A DNA stretch of 64,000 nt from Lachnospiraceae bacterium (GTDB lineage Bacteria > Bacillota > Clostridia > Lachnospirales > Lachnospiraceae). Positions 38,814-49,241 of the stretch are shown in pieces; within the stretch, counting starts at the first letter, position 1; every line of letters begins with the position of its first letter. The translations under genes were made by a program, and so were the position numbers. The stretch spans positions 310,001 to 374,000 of the forward strand of contig JAJXRY010000002.1 of the NCBI GenBank assembly GCA_021628825.1. The letters are read 5' to 3'. A model generated the notes under the pieces. That model did not search any database, was not told where the DNA came from, and saw only the letters and a program-made list of their open reading frames with translations.

Positions 38814-38870
38814 ACTTTATGGATATATAATAGCATAGAATATTTATGAAGTCAAATATAGGTGATTGGC

Positions 38871-40243
38871 ATGGATGATCAGAAGGATAAGAAGCAGAAT
38901 CAGGAAAATATAAATTCCGAGGCGAAACCGGAAACTACAGATTTTATGAAAGAGACGATTAAGCAGCGGCCACTGAACCGGAAGAAGCTTCTGCGGAGAA
39001 CGATAATTACGGCTTCCATGGCGGTGATTTTTCGGTCTGATTGCGTGTGTGACCTTTTTGTTGCTGGAACCGGTAATCAGTAACCGGTTGTATCCGGAAG
39101 AGGAGCCGCAGACGGTTGTTTTTTTGTTGAGGAAACCGGTGAAGATGAAATTTTGCCGGAGGATATGCTCACGGAAGACCGGCTGGCAGATGAGGCTGAG
39201 AGCTCACCGGAGCCGACAGCACCGGCTGCTTTGGAGGATTCCCAGATTGAACAGGTTTTTGTCAGAGATGGAGCTTGGAGTAGAGGATTACCTGTCGTTA
39301 TCCGGAGCAGTACGTGATGTTGCGAAAAACCGCAGAGAATTCGATGGTGAAGGTTGTAGGAATCACCTCGGACAGAGACTGGTTTGATAATGAATATCAG
39401 AATGAAGATATTGTGTCCGGAGTGGTTGTGGCAGATAACGGCAGGGAAATTCTGATCCTTGCGAATTTAAAGAATATCAAGGGCGCGGAATTACTGGAAA
39501 TTGTATTCGTAAACGGAGATACTTATGTTGCGGAGATTAAGCAGGAGGATCGTAACACGGGACTGGGAATTCTGTCCATTGTCAAGGCAAAGATGGCGCC
39601 TGCTACCATAGATGTTGCAAAGCCGGTCAGCATGGGAACCTCATCTAATGTGAATCTTCCGGGTAATCCGGTGATTGCCATAGGAAGTCCGATGGGGGTT
39701 GAGAATTCGATCAGCATTGGCGTTGTCACTTCATCCGGAAATGCGGTGCATCTTCCGGATGCCACCTATAAGTGGATTGGAACCGATATCTACGGAAGTA
39801 CCTCAGCGAGCGGTATTCTTATTAATCTGCGGGGGCAGTTAATCGGAATTATTGATATGACCTATAATGACGGTGATATGAAGAATCTTATCAGCGGAAT
39901 CGGAATTTCCGAGCTTAAGAAGCTGGTGGAGTGCCTTTCCAATGATAAAGCAATTGCTTATCTGGGAGTTTATGGCATGGATGTACCGGTGGATGCCCAT
40001 GAGCAGATGCAGGTTCCGTTAGGGGCATATATTTATGAAACCGTTGTGGATTCTCCGGCTATGGAGGCAGGAGTTCAGAGTGGTGATGTCATTACGAAGA
40101 TAGGACAGACAGAAATTACCTCCTATCAGGAACTGGTGAATGCACTATACCAGTTACGGCCGGATGCACAGGTAACCGTGACCTTGATGCGGCAGGGACC
40201 GGATGGCTATACAGAAATGGAAGTTAATGTGACATTAAAATAA
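38871..40243 (+). CDS. HtrA-like trypsin-fold PDZ membrane protein without catalytic triad, frameshifted in sequence
   Basis: About 455 residues: charged cytoplasmic N terminus, one membrane helix (after correction ITASMAVIFGLIACVTFLLL), an acidic linker, a trypsin-like domain (~140-350) and a C-terminal PDZ domain (ETVVDSPAMEAGVQSGDVIT). The positions of catalytic His and Asp read ILILANLKNI and NTGLGILSI, so both appear absent; the Ser region is STSASGILIN instead of GNSGGPLLN. It is probably a non-proteolytic binding or sensing protein. Breaks at 5-T 39028, 7-T 39119, 5-T 39257 and 5-A 39330 are repaired by deleting 1, 2, 1 and 1 bases. ATG 38871 with AGGTGA is preferred. Confidence 0.75.
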
Positions 40244-40262
40244 AGCAACAGAAAGAGGTAGC

Positions 40263-41211
40263 ATGATGAAATATTTAAAGGATTATAAGGATGGAGACCG
40301 TTTCTTTGACATTTATCTGTGTAAGCATAAGGTTTCTGCAGTAACCAAGAATGGCAAGCCATATGAAAGCGTGATCCTGCAGGATAAAACGGGAACGATT
40401 GACGGTAAGATCTGGGATCCGAACAGTGCAGGAATTGCAGATTTTGATGCACTGGATTACATAGAGGTCTATGGTGACGTAACGAGCTTTCAGGGTGCTT
40501 TACAGGTAAATGTGAAGCGGATCCGTAAATGCCAGGAGGAAGAGGTGAATCCCAGTGATTATCTTCCGGTAAGTAAATATGATATTGAGGAAATGTATAC
40601 GGAACTGCTGAAGTACATTCACAGCATTCAGAATTCTTATCTGAAGCAGCTTCTTTCCGGGTTTTTTATTGAAGATGAAGGCTTTATTGCCGCCTTTAAG
40701 AAATCCTCCGCAGCTAAAAACCGTACATCATGGCTTCGTAGGAGGTTTATTACAGCATACCTTAAGCGTAACCAGAATGTGTGACTATTACTGTAAGAAT
40801 TATGAGAGACTGAACCGGGATCTGCTTTTAACCGCTGCAATCTGTCATGATATGGGTAAAATCAAAGAGCTTTCTGCTTTTCCGCAGAATGATTATACCG
40901 ATGAGGGGCAGTTCCTTGGACATATCGTGATTGGTACGGAGATGGTTGGAGAGAAGATTCGTGAGATTCCGGGATTTCCTGTTGTTCTGGCAAGTGAGTT
41001 AAAGCATTGTATTCTGGCGCATCACGGAGAATATGAGTTTGGTTCTCCGAAGAAGCCGGCAATCATGGAGGCAGTAGCTCTTAACTTTGCGGATAATACG
41101 GATGCAAAGCTGCAGACCTTTACTGAATTAATGGACAATACTACAGAAACCGGCTGGCTTGGCTTCAACCGGCTGTTTGATTCCAATGTTATTGGAACCA
41201 GGGTGGAGTAA
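40263..41211 (+). CDS. yhaM: 3'-5' exoribonuclease YhaM family, frameshifted in sequence
   Basis: About 315 residues: an N-terminal OB-fold nucleic-acid-binding domain (SVILQDKTGTIDGKIWD) and an HD phosphohydrolase domain (HHGFVGGLLQHT, ICHDMGKIK, LAHHGEYEFGSP) that binds the metals. YhaM degrades RNA and single-stranded DNA from the 3' end. One break at AAAAA near 40718 is repaired by deleting one A (restoring AAKTVHHGF). AAGAGGTAG precedes the ATG. Confidence 0.88.
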
Positions 41212-41280
41212 CCTGTACCATCCGGCAGCCTATGAGTGAAATAACCGGTTATTGTTCCCATAGCAGCCGGATACTTATTG

Positions 41281-41320
41281 TCAGGCTGCGTAAGAACATG
41301 ATTCAGCAGTGAATCGTAAC
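41281..41320. repeat. Degenerate palindromic repeat
   Basis: GTAAGAACATGATTC and GAATCGT form an imperfect hairpin related to the ATGATCC/GGATCAT repeats; weak member. Confidence 0.35.
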
Positions 41321-41344
41321 AATCGCGGAGCTGCTGCGTAAAAT

Positions 41345-43182
41345 ATGGGACAGGATCGAATCAACAGGGAAGAACGAAGAGATATGGATTTTCAGAAAAA
41401 TCAACTGCTTACAACTGAGATTATCGATATAAGCACGGAGGGAGAGGGGATTGGCAAGGTAAACGGTTATCCCTTTTTCATTAAGGATACGATCATTGGC
41501 GATCAGGTAGAGATCCGTGCAATTAAATTAAAGAAGAATTACGGTTACGGAAGATTAGAGAAGGTGATTACACCTTCTCCTTTTTCGTGTAACGCCGTCC
41601 TGCTGTTTTCACAGGCAATGCGGAGGATGCCAGATCCAGGCAATGAGCTATGAGCAGCAGCTTGCATTTAAACACAATAAGGTGCGGAATAATCTGCTTC
41701 GTATCGGTGGATTCGGGCCGGAGGAGCTTGACCGGATTATGGAGCCGGTTGTGGGAATGGAGGAGCCGTTTCGATATCGAAACAAGGCGCAGTACCCGAT
41801 TGGCATGGATAAAGAGGGAAATCCGGTTGCCGGCTTCTATGCAGGGCGCACGCACAGTATTATTGCCAATACGGAATGCCTGCTTGGAGTAGATGAGAAC
41901 AGGACGATTCTGGAAGCAATTTTGCAGTATATGAAGGAATATAGCATAAGCGCATATGAGGAGGCTTCCGGAAAAGGGCTGGTCCGCCATGTGTTAATCC
42001 GTAAGGGCTTTACCAGTGGAGAAATTATGGTGTGTCTGGTAATTAATCCGGAACACATGAAAGGCTGTACCGGGATAAGAGAGAAGAACAGCAAAAGGGA
42101 ATGGCTGCCTCATCAGAAGGAGCTGATTGAACGGCTTGTGGCAATCCGGGGTATGACCAGTATATCTGTAAGCATTAATTGCGAGAAAACCAATGTCATT
42201 ATGGGGACAGAAATTCATACACTTTGGGGAAAAGAGAGGATAACAGATACGATTTTCGTCCGTGATGTGGATAACTGCTTCGCACGTACCGGAGATGGCA
42301 TTGCTTTTTCTATTTCACCGCTTTCCTTCTATCAGGTAAATCCGGTGCAGACAGAAAAGCTATACAGTCTGGCACTTTCCTATGCAGGACTTAGAGGTAA
42401 GGAATCCGTGTGGGATTTGTATTGCGGAATCGGAACAATTTCTCTGTTCTTAAGTGGAAGAGCATCGAAGGTCTATGGAGTGGAGGTCGTGCCACAGGCG
42501 ATTGAGGATGCAAAGCAGAATGCAGCAAATAATGGAATCACTAATGCAGAGTTCTTTGCTGGAAAGGCAGAAGAGGTACTGCCGGAATTCTATGGAAGAA
42601 AAGATGCGGTATCCCATTCTGCAGGCAGCGCGGAGCAGGGCAGGGAAGGCATGCTTCATCCGGATGTGATTGTCGTGGATCCTCCACGGAAGGGCTGCGA
42701 TGAGATGTGTCTTGATACCATGCTTAAGATGGCCCCGGACCGGATCGTTTATGTGAGCTGCGACAGCGCAACGCTTGCCCGTGATCTCCGGATTCTGTGT
42801 GACGGCGGCTATGAATTGAAACGCGTCCGCCCGGTCGATATGTTTCCGCAGACTGTGCATGTGGAGACGGTTGTTCTTCTTTCCAAGGGTGTGGTCGACA
42901 AGGATAATTTCAGAAAAGTAAGGGTAGATTTCTCTTTGGAGGATATGGATTTGACTGAACTTAGGGGCAAAGCTACATATGCTCAGGTGAAGGAATATAT
43001 TTTTAATGAGTTTGGGCTAAAAGTGTCCTCGCTTTATATAGCACAAGTAAAGAAAAAGTGTGGTATTGAGACTGGAGAGAATCATAATTTGCCAAAGTCG
43101 GAAGATGCAAAACAGCCTCAGGTAACGCCTGAAAAGGAAGAAGCAATTATGCAGGCATTTAAGCATTTTGGGGGTAATTTAG
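41345..43182 (+). CDS. rlmCD: 23S rRNA (uracil-5-)-methyltransferase RlmCD/RumA with element-derived C-terminal tail
   Basis: Methylates uridines of 23S rRNA with SAM. TRAM-like N terminus (IDISTEGEGIGKVNGYPFFI), an iron-sulfur Cys cluster restored by removing one T at ~41581 (SCCFHRQCGGCQIQ), SAM motif VWDLYCGIGTISLFL, VVDPPRKGCDE and catalytic YVSCDSATLARDL. The normal protein ends soon after HVETVVLLS (42858-42884). Here another ~97 residues follow: VDFSLEDMDL, KATYAQVKEY, GLKVSSLYIAQVK and NLPKSEDAKQPQ. After reducing GGGGG 43170 to four, they end KHFGVI. The same tail module follows recombinase 1, showing it was supplied by the inserted element. The start is 41345 or 41384. Confidence 0.88.
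42858..42890. other. Left attachment junction of the mobile element inside rlmCD
   Basis: The codons GTGGAGACGGTTGTTCTTCT (ETVVLLS) are the point where host rlmCD and element-borne tail meet. Equivalent codons GAAACGGT occur at the recombinase ends at 48841 and 54817, so GA(A/G)ACGGT is the best candidate crossover core. Confidence 0.6.
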
Positions 43183-43194
43183 GGGGAGTATAAA

Positions 43195-43577
43195 GTGGCA
43201 TCAGCGATTATTCATTATGTAATAGCTAATTCATTATTGAATCGAATAGATGTAAATAATAAGAACCATTTTTTTAATTGGATCTTCTCTTGGACCGGAT
43301 GCCTCATCACACGAAGATGGTTCCTACGATATTGCACATTTTTTTGAGTTTTTTTCTCAAGAGGGCACTAGAAAAGGTATTCATTGGAAACATTTTTGCT
43401 GAAAGATATCAGGAACAGATACTAACAAATGATTTTGTATTAGGCTATTATTGTCATCTGATACAAGATGCAGTTTGGTTTCATGATATTGTAGACACCA
43501 ATATACGTTGCTATGTGGGAGATGAAAAGAAACAAGCTTATCGCCGAGGCTATCGTGATTATGAGCGTTTAAATTGA
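43195..43577 (+). CDS. Zinc-dependent phospholipase C-like hydrolase, short, frameshifted
   Basis: About 125 residues. GTG 43195 after AGGGGG. The corrected reading begins MASAIIHYVIANSLLNRI, then FLIGSSLGPDASSHEDGS and FVLGYYCHLIQDAVWFHDI. His-rich helices of this type occur in the zinc-dependent phospholipase C/S1-P1-like superfamily, common in Clostridia. The stop after RDYERLN is earlier than usual, either from another run error or real truncation. It is the first gene of the element after the tail. Function unknown. Confidence 0.5.
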
Positions 43578-43880
43578 TGCTTTTTGATACAACTGCAGTC
43601 CGTATATCAGACTGCCGTAAATTATTTTTATAAAAAAATACAAAAATTAATGAACCTTTTTTTCAATTTCATGTGAAAACGATTAAATACATGGATTTAC
43701 CTGACTTTTTGGGAAAAAGTGATTGTTGAGAATTAGAGGTAAGTATCATCATCCAACTATTGGTTGGACGATGTGAGAAAGTAGTAAACCAATGCGTTAT
43801 TGTTTACAATCTTTCGACGAATTATAATTAGCTACATCAACCGGTTGAAAAAATCGAATTGAAAGGGATTGAGAAATAAT
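43578..43880. other. Intergenic region with hairpin 43748-43773
   Basis: AT-rich, no gene. CATCATCCAAC / GGTTGGACGATG forms a hairpin with a 4-base loop and no T run; possible operator or attenuator of the following regulator. Confidence 0.45.
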
Positions 43881-44662
43881 ATGAATATTGGTGAACAAAT
43901 ATTGTTTTTGCGAAAAAACAGAGGAATTACACAGGAGCAGCTAGCTCAAAAAGTTAGGTATTACGAATCAGGCCGTAAGCAAATGGGAATCAGGACAGTG
44001 TTTGCCGGATATTCAGTTGCTACCTGAAATTGCCGAGTACTTTAATGTTTCAGTTGATGAACTCATGGGTAGAACTGCTGCAAAGAATGATGATGATATA
44101 CTAATAATTTTAAAGAACAAAATAGAATGTGCTGAATCAGGAACGGAAATAGCTCAGATTATGAAGATTGCAAAAGCCTTACATGCAATTGTACTTGTGA
44201 TGGAATCTCAAAAAACTGAATCAGGATATCCAAAGTTTGAAATGGATGAGACTATAGAGCATGCAATAGACAGTGAATGGGGATTTTCAAGTATTACACA
44301 GCCTGATATTGTTGCAACAATGAAGCAAGGAAGTGTTTTTTTCTCAGATGACCATAAGCTTTATGATGAAAGTAGTATTAAGAAGATTAGTAGAATAATG
44401 AAGTGTGTATCTGATAGATTAGTCTTGTCGGTACTGTTCGCAATATATGACTTAACATCTATGAATGATAATTCATATGCTTCTTTAAAACAGATTTGTG
44501 ATATAACAGATTTGTCTTTAGATACTGTTGAGTCGATTGCTGAGGAATCCCTTTCACAATTCTGTATTGTGTCAAAGGACAAATCGTATAGAATAAAAGG
44601 TGAGTACATGAATATACCACCTATTTTATCTATATTACATCCATCTATTGATATTTTTTTAA
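43881..44662 (+). CDS. XRE-family transcriptional regulator, frameshifted in sequence
   Basis: About 260 residues. N-terminal helix-turn-helix MNIGEQILFLRKNRGITQEQL; deleting one A at ~43950 restores TNQAVSKWESGQCLPDIQLL and a typical dimerisation helix ending FNVSVDELMG. The C-terminal ~190 residues contain two repeats of a winged-helix-like fold (SLKQICDITDLSLDTVESIAE) and match no family I recognise. Reducing the 7-T run at 44654 gives a stop at about 44662 just before a terminator, so a longer reading is not needed. Probably regulates the element. Confidence 0.7.
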
Positions 44663-44666
44663 AGCG

Positions 44667-44715
44667 AAAAAGGCACATTTTTATCTTCAATAGAAGGTAT
44701 AATGTGCCTTTATTT
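44667..44715. terminator. Convergent terminator in the element
   Basis: AAAGGCACATT / AATGTGCCTTT stem, A and T runs on each side, between two XRE genes. Confidence 0.75.
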
Positions 44716-44821
44716 TCTTATCATTTCTTCTTGCCTCTACCATTGCCTTTTGGCATCTTAAATGCATCTGAATATCTCTGAAGGATATCTGTAAGGGTCT
44801 TAAATTCATAAGGATCCATTT

Positions 44822-45538
44822 TTAGAGAAATTTATTTTTGAACATCTTACTGTACATAATCATTTGAGCCTGTGTAGCATTATTTGCTTTCTGAACCTGC
44901 TCTAAGGCATCGACAATTTCATCAACTTCGGTTGTGTCGCTTCCGGTATTGGAATCCTTTTTATGCGCTTCTTTAATATATTTTGCTATCCCGGCTATAT
45001 CATTACCGAGGAGATTGGCAAAATAGTCATCTTCCTTTATAGTGGCAGCTTCAAGAGTTTTCATGAAGTGGTCGCCAGTATTAGCCCCTTTTTTTCTTGA
45101 AGTTTTTGCCCTGGTAAATTCAATATACTTATTCATATTATGTATCTGCATAGCAGCAAGATTATCAATATAAATCTCCATATCAGACAGGAAATTAGCA
45201 AAAGCAGGATTCTTAATCATTTCACAGATAAGCCGGACGTTTAAATCGCCACTCTTAAGTATATCTACTGTGGCATCATCAAGACCAAGTTCATCAACAG
45301 GGAATAGATGGTGTTCTTTATTATCTGTCATACCAAGCAGATAGTCAGTTGTTACTCCATAATACTTTGCCAGAGTAAGCAGAGGAGTTATAGTAATCTC
45401 TTTCTTTGTATCATCGCTTTCATAGCTACCAAGTGCGGATTTCGATATTCCGGTAGCTTCTTCAAGTTCTATCAGAGACAGACCTACGGCTGTTCTTAAA
45501 TCTTTTAATTTTTCTCCAAGCGTTAGCTTGCAATTCAT
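44822..45538 (-). CDS. XRE-family repressor-like protein
   Basis: 238 residues from ATG 45538. Helix-turn-helix LGEKLKDLRTAVGLSLIELEEATGISKSALGSYES (residues ~6-40, in pieces ISKSALGSYE is the recognition helix), then YYGVTTDYLLG. The C-terminal ~150 residues are helical and unlike LexA/CI peptidases. It is divergent from the small HTH gene at 45946, as expected for an element repressor. The upstream extension to 45703 lacks a ribosome site and is not part of the gene. Confidence 0.75.
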   Translation of the reverse strand: MNCKLTLGEKLKDLRTAVGLSLIELEEATGISKSALGSYESDDTKKEITITPLLTLAKYYGVTTDYLLGMTDNKEHHLFPVDELGLDDATVDILKSGDLNVRLICEMIKNPAFANFLSDMEIYIDNLAAMQIHNMNKYIEFTRAKTSRKKGANTGDHFMKTLEAATIKEDDYFANLLGNDIAGIAKYIKEAHKKDSNTGSDTTEVDEIVDALEQVQKANNATQAQMIMYSKMFKNKFL

Positions 45539-45945
45539 GTATATCACTTGCTTGCAATCTTTTTTTATGAACTTGTTTGAAAAGGAAAGGAATTTAGATA
45601 TATGAAAGAAAAAAATATTATGATGATCCGAAAGAAAAATGCAGCTTTTTTTAAGGCATGTAGATGTTGTTACAAATATGATTTTTAAAGTATGGCCCTG
45701 CACTTAAAAAGGAAATGGGTGAGGGAAGCATTATTTAATACAGTGTGGCTGGATTGTTTCTTCAAGGAGACGGCGGTTAAGAGATATATGGCATATTTTA
45801 CCTACTATATCTCCTCCGAGGAGTGTTTCAAATGTTCTGCCTGAAATTTTATCAAACATGACAAAATCAAATTGACGAAACATAATTGAATAAGTATAAT
45901 TGAGACAAAATGAAAATGACATGTAGCTGAGAGGTGGAAATATTT
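45539..45945. other. Divergent control region of the element
   Basis: 407 bases without a convincing gene (a 63-codon minus-strand frame at 45731-45922 has no ribosome site). It contains the promoter at 45872 and presumably the repressor operators. Confidence 0.45.
45872..45900 (+). promoter_or_regulatory. Strong vegetative promoter
   Basis: TTGACG at 45872-45877 and TATAAT at 45895-45900, 17-base spacer, driving the HTH gene at 45946. Confidence 0.7.
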
Positions 45946-46243
45946 ATGGAAACGATTATGACATTAGAGGAAGCTCTTGAAAGAATTGCAGAACTTGAAA
46001 AGGAAAATGCAAAGCTTAAAGAAGAAGTTGAATACTATAAAAAAATAGAAAAAGCCAGCGGACGTCAGAAACATAATGCCAAGTGGATGGCTATCTATAA
46101 TGATTTTTGTTGTTTGCTATGAAGGCGGTATGACGATGGTAGAGATTGCTAAGCGAAACAATATCAGTGAGCGTAGTATTTATAGGTATAAGGCTTATTA
46201 TGACAAGCTAAGAGAAGCTGCTGATAATGATTCAGATAATTAG
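45946..46243 (+). CDS. Small coiled-coil helix-turn-helix protein, frameshifted in sequence
   Basis: About 98 residues after deleting one T at 46103-46107. The N-terminal half is a coiled coil (LEEALERIAELEKENAKLKEE). The C-terminal half has a resolvase-like helix-turn-helix, GGMTMVEIAKRNNISERSIY. GAGAGGTGG lies eight bases before ATG 45946. Found downstream of a strong promoter and opposite a repressor, it is a candidate excision or regulatory factor of the element (inference). Confidence 0.65.
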
Positions 46244-46334
46244 TTTATTCCCGTAGAATTCGACGGAATATAAACTTGAGGTGAAAAATGGCACACAAGA
46301 TTTTTTCAAGGTGAATTATTTGCACCATGACGGT

Positions 46335-46399
46335 TTGTGGTCACAAATTGTGACCACAAGAGAAGGATGAAACTTGAGGTCAAAAATTTTGACCGCAAG
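46335..46399. promoter_or_regulatory. Two tandem near-perfect palindromes
   Basis: Palindrome 1 (46335-46359): 12-bp perfect arms TTGTGGTCACAA / TTGTGACCACAA around one base. Palindrome 2 (46373-46399): 13-base arms CTTGAGGTCAAAA / TTTTGACCGCAAG, one mismatch, one central base. Centres are 39 bp apart, both with a GGTCA...TGACC core. They lie just before the ribosome site of the gene at 46421. Confidence 0.65.
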
Positions 46400-46420
46400 A
46401 TAGATGGAGGATTGGAATTT

Positions 46421-47007
46421 ATGACAGAAGATGCAAATTCAAGAAATGTATCTGTGATTAAGGATGTAAATGGGAATAATATAGTAATGATTAATGACAT
46501 TATTTTTCCAAAGGTAGACAGGCGATTAACTGGGAAGATGTAGAGAATTATTTGGTGCGATATGTTGGCGATTTTTATACGATTGCTGATAATAAGGAGA
46601 TTGTATTCATAGGTACAGATCTTCCTGATGAGTATACTCACTCTGAATATACGAATATTTTAAAAGGAGCAAATGCAAAGGCAAAAGCAAACGCAGCGCA
46701 GGGTTTACCTGAGTTGATTGAAATAGCTTCAGGAGTTCGTTATACACCAAATACAAAGCCTAAACATAATAAAGATGCTAAACATGGATGGTATAGGTAT
46801 GAATCAAGGTTTGCATTACCTGTGTTTGGAGACAATGGAGAAGTAGCAAGATACAATGTGTTCCACGTGGCGATGATTCTTCGCCATGCAGAAGATGGAA
46901 AGAAATACTTGTATGACATTATGAATATAAAAAAAGAAACGAGTAGCCTTTTTCCAGTCCTAAGACCTTACTCAGTTGAAAAACTCATTTCTTGCCTTGA
47001 ATATTAA
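46421..47007 (+). CDS. Possible nuclease/toxin-like domain protein (LPD3/BECR-like), frameshifted
   Basis: About 194 residues; TGGAGG precedes ATG 46421. The N-terminal ~30 residues are followed, after a break at the 5-T run ~46502, by INWEDVENYLVRYVGDFYTI, IGTDLPDEYTHSEYT, AKANAAQGLPELIEIASG, KHGWYRYESRFALPV and LYDIMNIKKETS. That pattern resembles the LPD3-type domain of large mobile-element proteins, related to barnase/RelE-like (BECR) nucleases. I am not certain of the family and see no separate immunity gene. The leader with two palindromes suggests tight control. Confidence 0.45.
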
Positions 47008-47151
47008 CAAAATATGTGGTTTTTGTCAACAAAAAAGAAATAGGCAGGTCTTGTCAGGTAATAGCCTTACCCAGTGAAAACCTATTGTTTGGGTATCATT
47101 ATATGGTGACTGCTAATAATAGATAACCTATTTTTAGAAAGGATGAGATAG

Positions 47152-49150
47152 ATGAAGAAAAACAAAATGTTACATATATACCCGTGTATCTACTGCTATT
47201 CAGGTAGATGGCTACAGTTTGGATGCACAAAAAGACAAAATTAGAAAATATGCAGAATTTCAGGATATGGAAATTGTTGGCGAGTATTCTGATGAAGGTC
47301 ATTCCGGGAAGAATATAAAAGGTCGTCCGGAATTTATGAAAATGTTAAATGATATTGAAGATGGCAAGGACGAAATTTCTTTCGTTCTTGTTTTCAAGTT
47401 ATCCCGATTTGGAAGAAATGCATCGGATGTTTTAAGTGCGCTACAACTTATGCAGGATTACGGCGTTAATCTGATTTGTGTTGAGGATGGGATTGACAGT
47501 TCAAAGGAAGCGGGTAAGCTGCTGATTTCTATTATTGCGGCTGTTGCTGAAATGGAGCGTGATACGATTCGAGTTCAAACCATGGCGGGGCGTGAGCAGA
47601 AAGCAAAAGAGGGAGGCTGGAATGGAGGCTTTGCTCCTTACGGATACAGATTGGAGGATAATCATCTGTATATAGCGGAAGATGAGGTTGATATTATTCA
47701 GATGATTTATGACAGATATATTCATACAAATGATGGTATCAATGGTGTTGCCAATTATTTGAATAATCATGGATATACAAAGAAACTGCGTCAGAATGGA
47801 ACAATCCCAGGGTTTTCAGCAAGCTTTGTTAAAGCTGTTTTAGATAATCCAGTTTACGCCGGAAAAATAGCTTATGGAAGACGTAGAACCGAGAAAATTT
47901 ACGGAACAAGAAATGAAATGCATGTGGTAGAGCAGGCAGAGTACCCGGTTTATAAAGGTAAGCATGAGGCTATCATTTCAGAGGAAGATTGGAATCTTGC
48001 GCAGGAAAAGAGAAAATTGAACAGTTTTAAGCGTGAAAAGATACATGATCCGAATCATGCACATATCCTATCTGGTATTATTAAGTGTCCTTGTTGCGGT
48101 AAGGGAATGTATGGAAATATAGCCAAGGCACATAAGAAGGATAATAAAACAAGATATTACTACTATTGTAAGAACACTGTAAATGCTACAGGTCATAAAT
48201 GCACATTTAGGCTTAATATTGAGCAGTCTCAGATAAAATGATGTACTGGCAAGAATTATTTCCGGCATGACAAAAGAAGGTAAGCTTAAAGAAGCAATAC
48301 AGGCTAAAATTGGAAGTGTAGCAGATACATCCGATATGGAAAAAGAGCTTTCTGTGAATCTTGCAAATCTTAATCAGGCAGAGACTATTAAAACAAGGCT
48401 TGAAAAACAGATGGATACCTTGGATGTTACTGATCTCCATTATGAAAGAAAAATAAATGATTTACAGAAGCGTTTGGACACCCAGTATGATATAATTGAT
48501 GAGGCAGAAAACGCTGTAGAAGAAATCCGTTCACAGATACGAGACTTGCGTAGAGATCAGATTTCAAGCGAGAGTATCTATGAATTTCTTTTTACACTTT
48601 GATGAATTGTATTCTATGTCTTCAGAGATGGAAAGAAAACAATTTATGCAGACATTTATCGATCGCATAGATATCTTCCCGGAAAGACGTGAGGATGGCA
48701 ATTGGATTAAGAATATTTCATTCAAATTCTATGTTCCGATTGTCAAGGATGGTAAAACAACATCCGATATTAAAGGTATTACATTTGAAAAAGAAGATAA
48801 TACAGGTGAGTTTGTACCCTTGGAAAAGTTAATGACGCTTGAAACGGTATGCCTTTTTGTCCAAAACTCCACGAAGCGAAACATCATGTGAATGTGAAAC
48901 TTGATATGGATGAGATGGATATTACTTCTGCTGAGAGTAAGGCTACGTATGAGGAAATTAAGAAATATGTGGCTGAGCATAATGAGGGGATGAAAGTATC
49001 TAACCTTTATATTTCGCAGGTTAAGGCTAAGCATGGAATCATAGATCGTGAGAACTATAATTTGCCTAAGTCAGAGGATGCAAAACAGCCTCAATGTCCG
49101 AAGGAGAAAGAAGTTGCGATTGTGGAGGCACTGAGATTTTTTTCATATGA
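47152..49150 (+). CDS. Large serine recombinase (element integrase) fused to an rlmCD-type C-terminal tail, frameshifted in sequence
   Basis: About 660 residues. Catalytic domain: YIYTRVSTAIQVDGYS carries the nucleophile Ser (after deleting one A at ~47162), with FKLSRFGRNASDV and AEMERDTI. The recombinase domain follows (PYGYRLEDN, NHGYTKKLRQNG), then a zinc ribbon (IKCPCCGKGMYG, CKNTVNATGHKC) and a coiled coil. The end reads MTLETVCLLSKLHEAKHHVN and continues into KLDMDEMDIT, KATYEEIKKY, GMKVSNLYISQVK and NLPKSEDAKQPQCP, homologous to the tail now on rlmCD. Breaks near 48235, 48592, 48855 and 48864 are run errors; a 7-T run at 49137 hides the stop near 49150. It should catalyse insertion and excision at the ETVVLLS codons. 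Confidence 0.82.
48838..48868. other. Middle attachment junction (recombinase 1 / tail)
   Basis: CTTGAAACGGTATGCC joins recombinase 1 to a tail module. It shares GA(A/G)ACGGT with the rlmCD junction at 42864 and the recombinase 2 end at 54817. Confidence 0.55.
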
Positions 49151-49241
49151 TTTAAAAAAATTTAAAAAGAAAAAAAGTTGACAAAATGAAATAAAAAGAA
49201 TTATATTATTAAAAATATATTTTTGGAAAGGAAGCCGAATT

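Noticed and set aside
44663..44781. C-terminal extension of the XRE regulator through the terminator
   Set aside because: Low-complexity reading through a hairpin; reducing the 7-T run gives a stop before it.
45539..45703. Upstream extension of the minus-strand XRE repressor
   Set aside because: Adds 55 unlike residues before the standard helix-turn-helix start and has no ribosome site.
45731..45922. 63-codon minus-strand frame in the element control region
   Set aside because: No ribosome site, overlaps the strong promoter at 45872, and unusual composition.
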